Of a DNA stretch of 64,000 nucleotides, positions 60,785-64,000 are shown one piece after another (the stretch's first letter is position 1; every line of letters starts with the position of its first letter). Source of the DNA: Opitutus sp. (GTDB taxonomy: Bacteria; Verrucomicrobiota; Verrucomicrobiia; Opitutales; Opitutaceae); the NCBI GenBank assembly GCA_013821985.1, contig PNJQ01000007.1:1-64000 (forward strand), given 5' to 3'. A model generated the notes under the pieces. The model ran no database searches. It worked only from the letters and a program-made list of their open reading frames with translations, and was not told the origin of the DNA. The translations under genes and the position numbers were made by a program.

Positions 60785-61092
60785 GGGGGGCGCGGAGGCG
60801 GTAGGCAGGTCACCACGAAAGACACGGAATACATGAAGTTCGGGCGGAGCTTTCGGGGGAGGGAAGGCAGAGCCGGTTGCCCGCGAATGACGCGAATGTC
60901 CGCGGATGGGAAGGAGTGCAGGGAGCACACGAAAGAAGGGAGATGGGAAGAACCCGGAGGTGGTCGGGCCGGTCCCGCTGCCCGACTCGGCGGCCGCGTG
61001 CCATCGCGATGAGCGGGCGGACGTCGTTCTGCCGGCCGGTGCTCTGCGCTGGACGCCGCGGGGAAGTCGGGTATCCGTGTCCGCTCTCCATT
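60785..61092. other. Intergenic region with dispersed repeats
   Basis: No gene is seen. It contains CACCACGAAAGACACGGAATAC (near 60811), related in style to words near 3951 and 5508; the alternating GCGAATGACGCGAATGTCCGCGG (near 60883); and a stem-loop repeat copy at 60963. The promoter for the isomerase gene should lie in the last ~60 nt. Confidence 0.5.
60963..60986. repeat. 24-nt stem-loop repeat, copy 4
   Basis: The stem GTCGGGC with GCCCGAC encloses the loop CGGTCCCGCT. The stem differs from copies 1-3 at paired positions, while the loop is conserved. Confidence 0.55.
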
Positions 61093-61971
61093 ATGCGTAA
61101 CGCTCTCCGTTCGTTTCTCACCCTCACTTCGGTCGCCACGGCGTTCGCCGCGATTACCGCCTCGGCGCAGACGCCGGCTCCCGCGGCGGCCGACCCGGTC
61201 ATCATCTCTGGTCCCGGCGTGACGATTCTCCGCTCGGAATTCGAAGGCGCGATGAAGTCGCTGCCGCCGCAATACGTCGAATACGCGATGGGGCCGGGCA
61301 AGAAGCAGTTCGCCGAGGATTTTTTGCGGATGAAGCTCCTCGCGGCCGCGGGCGCGAAAGCCGGGCTCGAGAACGATCCGGAAGTTGTCTCTCAGTTGAA
61401 GATCATGCGCGAGAACCTCATCGCTTCGGCGCAGCTGAAGAAAATTGAGGAGAGCGTTACGGTGTCCGACGACGATCTGCGCCAGGCTTACGAGGCGAAG
61501 AAAAACGAGTTCGAGAAAGTGAGCGCGCGCCACATCCTGATCGCGTTCAAGGGCAGCCCGGCGGCGCAGCCGGGCAAGCCGGAGCTGACGGAAGAGCAGG
61601 CGAAGGCGAAGGCCGACGAACTGCACGCGAAGATTGCGCAGGGCGCGTCGTTCGAGGAGCTGGCGAAGACCGAGTCCGACGACACGGGTTCCGGCGCGAC
61701 CGGCGGCAGCCTCGGCGAATTTGGCCGCGGCCAGATGGTGCCCGAGTTCGAGCAGGCGGCGTTCACGACGGAAGCCGGCAAAGTTAGTGCGGTCTTCCGC
61801 ACGCAATTCGGCTACCATCTCGTGAAGGTTGATTCGCGCGGCACGACATCGTTCGAAGAAGCGAAAGCCGGCCTCGAGAAAACGGAGCGCCAGGCGAAGT
61901 TGCAGGCGGCGACCGCGAAACTAATCGAAGACGCGCAGGTGAAGTTCGACGAGGTGTATTTCGGGAAGTAA
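61093..61971 (+). CDS. Exported parvulin-type peptidyl-prolyl isomerase
   Basis: This protein of 292 residues has a signal peptide (SFLTLTSVATAFAAITASAQ). A helical N-domain like that of PpiC/SurA proteins (about 30-140) precedes the parvulin domain (about 145-250, SARHILIAFKG, then GGSLGEFGRGQMVPEFEQAAF and FRTQFGYHLVKVD) and a C-terminal helix. It helps secreted or outer-membrane proteins fold by isomerising prolyl bonds. It stands alone after the cluster and has its own intrinsic terminator. Confidence 0.92.
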   Translation: MRNALRSFLTLTSVATAFAAITASAQTPAPAAADPVIISGPGVTILRSEFEGAMKSLPPQYVEYAMGPGKKQFAEDFLRMKLLAAAGAKAGLENDPEVVSQLKIMRENLIASAQLKKIEESVTVSDDDLRQAYEAKKNEFEKVSARHILIAFKGSPAAQPGKPELTEEQAKAKADELHAKIAQGASFEELAKTESDDTGSGATGGSLGEFGRGQMVPEFEQAAFTTEAGKVSAVFRTQFGYHLVKVDSRGTTSFEEAKAGLEKTERQAKLQAATAKLIEDAQVKFDEVYFGK

Positions 61972-62006
61972 CGCACTGACGGGCACAGCGTAGCTTCCAA
62001 TGCACG

Positions 62007-62032
62007 AGGCCGGCATCGCGCCGGCCTTTTTT
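62007..62032 (+). terminator. Intrinsic terminator after the parvulin gene
   Basis: The stem AGGCCGGC with GCCGGCCT encloses a 5-nt loop and is followed by six T residues. Confidence 0.95.
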
Positions 62033-63018
62033 CGTAACCGCTGCGACTGCACCTAGCGCGAACTGAACGCCTGGCTTCAGGCCGAGGGCGTGCGCCAGCA
62101 AAAGGCGATTCACTCGCTGCGAAAGGAAAGCGGTTCGCTCATAAGCGCCAGCTGGTCGGCTGGATGGTGTCGGCGTTTGCAGTCAGTGCGGTCCGAGCGT
62201 GTGAAGTCGTGCAGTTGCAGACCTCGATCTACTACTACAAGGCGATCCCGGACCCCGAGGAGCTAGCGTTGCGGCATCGTCTGCGCGAGTTGGCTGGCGT
62301 GCGCGTTCGCTTCGGCTATCGCCGGCTGGCAATCATGCTGCGTCGTGAGGGTTGGCTAGTGAACGCCAAGCGCGTATTCCGGCTCTACCGTGAGGAAGGG
62401 CTAGGACTGAGACGGAAGTTTGCGAAAAAGCGGGTTGCCGTCGTGCGTGGGCCTTACGTGAAGCCGGAGCGCATGAATCAGCTATGGGCAATGGACTTCA
62501 TGGCCGACCGGCTCGAGGATGGCCGTCCCTTCCGGATCCTGACGTTAATCGATACCTTCACGCGTGAGGCGCTCTGCGTCTGGCCAGATCACGGCATGAG
62601 TGGGGCGAAGGTCGTCGGCCGACTCGAAGCGATTGCGCGCAGTCGCTCGTTACCGGAATCCATCCGCGTCGACAACGGGTCCGAGTTCTACAGTCGGGAG
62701 ATGGACGCATGGGCGTATCGCCGCAACGTGCGCCTCGACTTCATCCGCCCGGGAAAACCCACCGAGAACGGCCACATCGAAAGCTTCAATGGTCGCGTGC
62801 GTGACGAGTGCCTGAACGTCCACCTGTTCTTCACGATTGCTGACGCGCAGCAAAAGCTTGAAGCGTGGCGCACGGATTATAACCATCTCCGTCCGCACAG
62901 TGCTCTGGCTTCGCTGCCTCCGGCAGACTTCGCCAGAGCACTGTGCGAATCACCAAAAACCGACCACACCAGCCGAGGAAATTAGAGCCTCAGCTGTCCA
63001 GTCGACGGGGGCAGGTCA
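62033..63018 (+). mobile_element. IS3-type element, left end missing
   Basis: One long transposase frame is followed by a right-end-like sequence GGGGGCAGGTCA ending at about 63018, whose complement TGACCTGCCCCC is typical of IS3/IS407-type termini. I find no matching left terminus and no orfA in the 130 nt before the frame, so the element appears truncated at its 5' side. The left limit given is the end of the preceding terminator, not a measured boundary. Confidence 0.6.
62164..62985 (+). CDS. IS3-family transposase, OrfB part
   Basis: This integrase-core protein of 273 residues has a short helical N-terminus with an HTH_21-like part (about 35-95, RELAGVRVRFGYRRL). The DDE catalytic set is complete: Asp111 in WAMDFM, Asp170 in RVDNGSEF and Glu206 in NGHIESFNGR, with the 35-residue spacing typical of IS3. 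In intact elements OrfB is made as an OrfA-OrfB frameshift fusion. Here no OrfA is seen and the coding frame can be followed some codons upstream of the ATG, so the start is nominal. It is probably inactive. Confidence 0.85.
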   Translation: MVSAFAVSAVRACEVVQLQTSIYYYKAIPDPEELALRHRLRELAGVRVRFGYRRLAIMLRREGWLVNAKRVFRLYREEGLGLRRKFAKKRVAVVRGPYVKPERMNQLWAMDFMADRLEDGRPFRILTLIDTFTREALCVWPDHGMSGAKVVGRLEAIARSRSLPESIRVDNGSEFYSREMDAWAYRRNVRLDFIRPGKPTENGHIESFNGRVRDECLNVHLFFTIADAQQKLEAWRTDYNHLRPHSALASLPPADFARALCESPKTDHTSRGN

Positions 63019-63140
63019 GACTAGCTAACACCTAAATCGGCCGCGGGCACCCAAGCATCCCAGAAAACCCAAAATGGCCAAGAAGTGGCCAAGCGCGAAA
63101 ACCGAAAATCCCGTCGATCAGCGTAAGTAATTTGGAGAGA

Positions 63141-63215
<75 letters not shown>

Positions 63216-63496
63216 ACGTGGCTCTCTCTTGCGAGAGAACGGCCAAGAAGTAATTCGGACCGGGCGATGTCAACCCCTGACTTAATTGCGTTCTGTCATT
63301 CTCAGCAGGGTGGTTGGTGAATTCGAGGTTCGCGGCGTTGCGGAGTTGGGGGCTGCACTAGGTTCGGGAAGTTGGAGTGTGGGTAAACATGAGCACTGGA
63401 TGCTTTTCCGCTGGCGCGGGATGGGCGATGAGGTTTGCTCGCGGTTTGTTGAGGGAAGACCGCGGTTTTGCGGCCATTTCGAAACTTCGATCGAGC

Positions 63497-64000
63497 ATGT
63501 TTCATTTTTGCACCACTCTTGAATCGAGCGGTATTGCTACCGGTGCTGCGTTGTTGAAATCGCTACGCCAGCATACCGGCAGCGGATTTCGCGTCGCAGT
63601 GCTCTGTTATGATATTGCGGCGGAAGACGCCGCCAGGAGATGGGGTGCTGACGTGGTGCGACCGGAAGAACTGAGGAAGAAATACGGACCGCTTGCGCCG
63701 ACAGAATCCGATCGCACGGTGGAGGAGTTTCGCCAGACCTGTCGCTCCTGGCTGCTTTTCGATCAGCTGCACCAAGTGCCCTCATCCACCTGGCTGGTAT
63801 TGTCAGCGCCGACGATGGCGTTCTTCGGACCGGTGGCGTCGCTGCTGGAGGAGTTGGGCGAGGCATCAGCCGGACTGTCATCGCGGAACTACGCGGGGGA
63901 ATGGCGCGCTCTCGAGCGTGCTGGGAGATTTGATCCCGCGCTGGTCGCAGTGCGGAACGATCCTCTCGGAAGAGCCTGTGCCGCTGATTGGGCGGAGCGT
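63497..64000 (+). CDS. GT8-like protein, partial (C-terminus beyond window)
   Basis: The visible 168 residues start MFHFCTTLESSGIATG and continue in one frame to the window edge. The pattern resembles uncharacterised nucleotide-diphospho-sugar transferase-like proteins: an FCT start, LLKSLRQHTGSGFRVAVLCYD, a Trp/Cys helix (QTCRSWLLFDQLHQVPSS), a strand where relatives carry LDADLFFF, and a later YAGEWRALERAGRFD followed by AVRNDPLGRACA. In this copy the metal-binding DxD position reads LSAPTMAFF, so it may lack transferase activity. The family assignment is from memory of the pattern and is tentative. Confidence 0.6.
   Translation, partial: MFHFCTTLESSGIATGAALLKSLRQHTGSGFRVAVLCYDIAAEDAARRWGADVVRPEELRKKYGPLAPTESDRTVEEFRQTCRSWLLFDQLHQVPSSTWLVLSAPTMAFFGPVASLLEELGEASAGLSSRNYAGEWRALERAGRFDPALVAVRNDPLGRACAADWAER

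Overview
The window looks like a chromosomal piece of a high-GC Gram-negative bacterium of the Verrucomicrobiota, most likely an Opitutaceae relative. The reasons are the TonB-dependent receptor with an Opitutaceae-type N-terminus, DUF2264 and heparinase-type lyase genes, AT-rich LacI-type operators in GC-rich DNA, and short dispersed palindromes in many gaps. The lineage is inference; no marker gene other than one tRNA is present.

Layout. (1) 1-3.1 kb is a mobile or acquired patch: an IS91-type transposase cut by the window edge, its partner tyrosine recombinase, two unfamiliar small genes with near-identical start junctions, and an IS110 transposase remnant. (2) 3.1-12.6 kb holds general genes: a PHP-domain hydrolase, a GlsB-type membrane protein, a large hybrid sensor kinase, a TonB-domain protein and a chemotaxis receptor. 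(3) 12.7-37.9 kb is a polyuronate (alginate-like) utilisation region. It has a TonB-dependent receptor, a PL6-type lyase with carbohydrate-binding modules, a second beta-helix protein, and an eight-gene minus-strand operon (Na+/solute symporter, SDR, phosphomannose-isomerase homologue, 2-hydroxyacid dehydrogenase, DUF2264 protein, heparinase II/III-type lyase, PF05426 lyase, esterase). A LacI-family regulator lies just upstream. Palindromes of the form CTAATA-NN-TATTAG precede the receptor, the PL6 lyase and the symporter operon, with a half-site before lacI, so one repressor probably controls all of them. A CnrYXH-like sigma-factor module sits inside this region.

(4) 38.5-60.8 kb is a large glycan or cyclitol cluster. 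It contains a UDP-galactopyranose mutase with a companion glycosyltransferase, a GH2 enzyme, a thioredoxin-reductase-like flavoprotein, a histidine phosphatase, myo-inositol-1-phosphate synthase, an apparently circularly permuted clan-A glycosidase, a sugar nucleotidyltransferase, four CgeB-type glycosyltransferases, a GT4 enzyme, an NAD-sugar epimerase, a zinc alcohol dehydrogenase coupled to a Gfo/Idh oxidoreductase, a methyltransferase and an ABC exporter. Two divergent, tightly overlapping gene strings start from 49.85-50.33 kb. I infer that they make and export a cyclitol- and perhaps galactofuranose-containing glycoconjugate; this is the best candidate for an undescribed system in the window. 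(5) 61-64 kb has a parvulin-type isomerase, a 5'-truncated IS3 element, tRNA-Asn(GTT) and the start of a GT8-like gene.

Dispersed elements deserve attention: a 24-nt stem-loop family with a conserved loop (AGGTCCCTCT) and covarying stems occurs four times, and REP-like palindromes fill several gaps.
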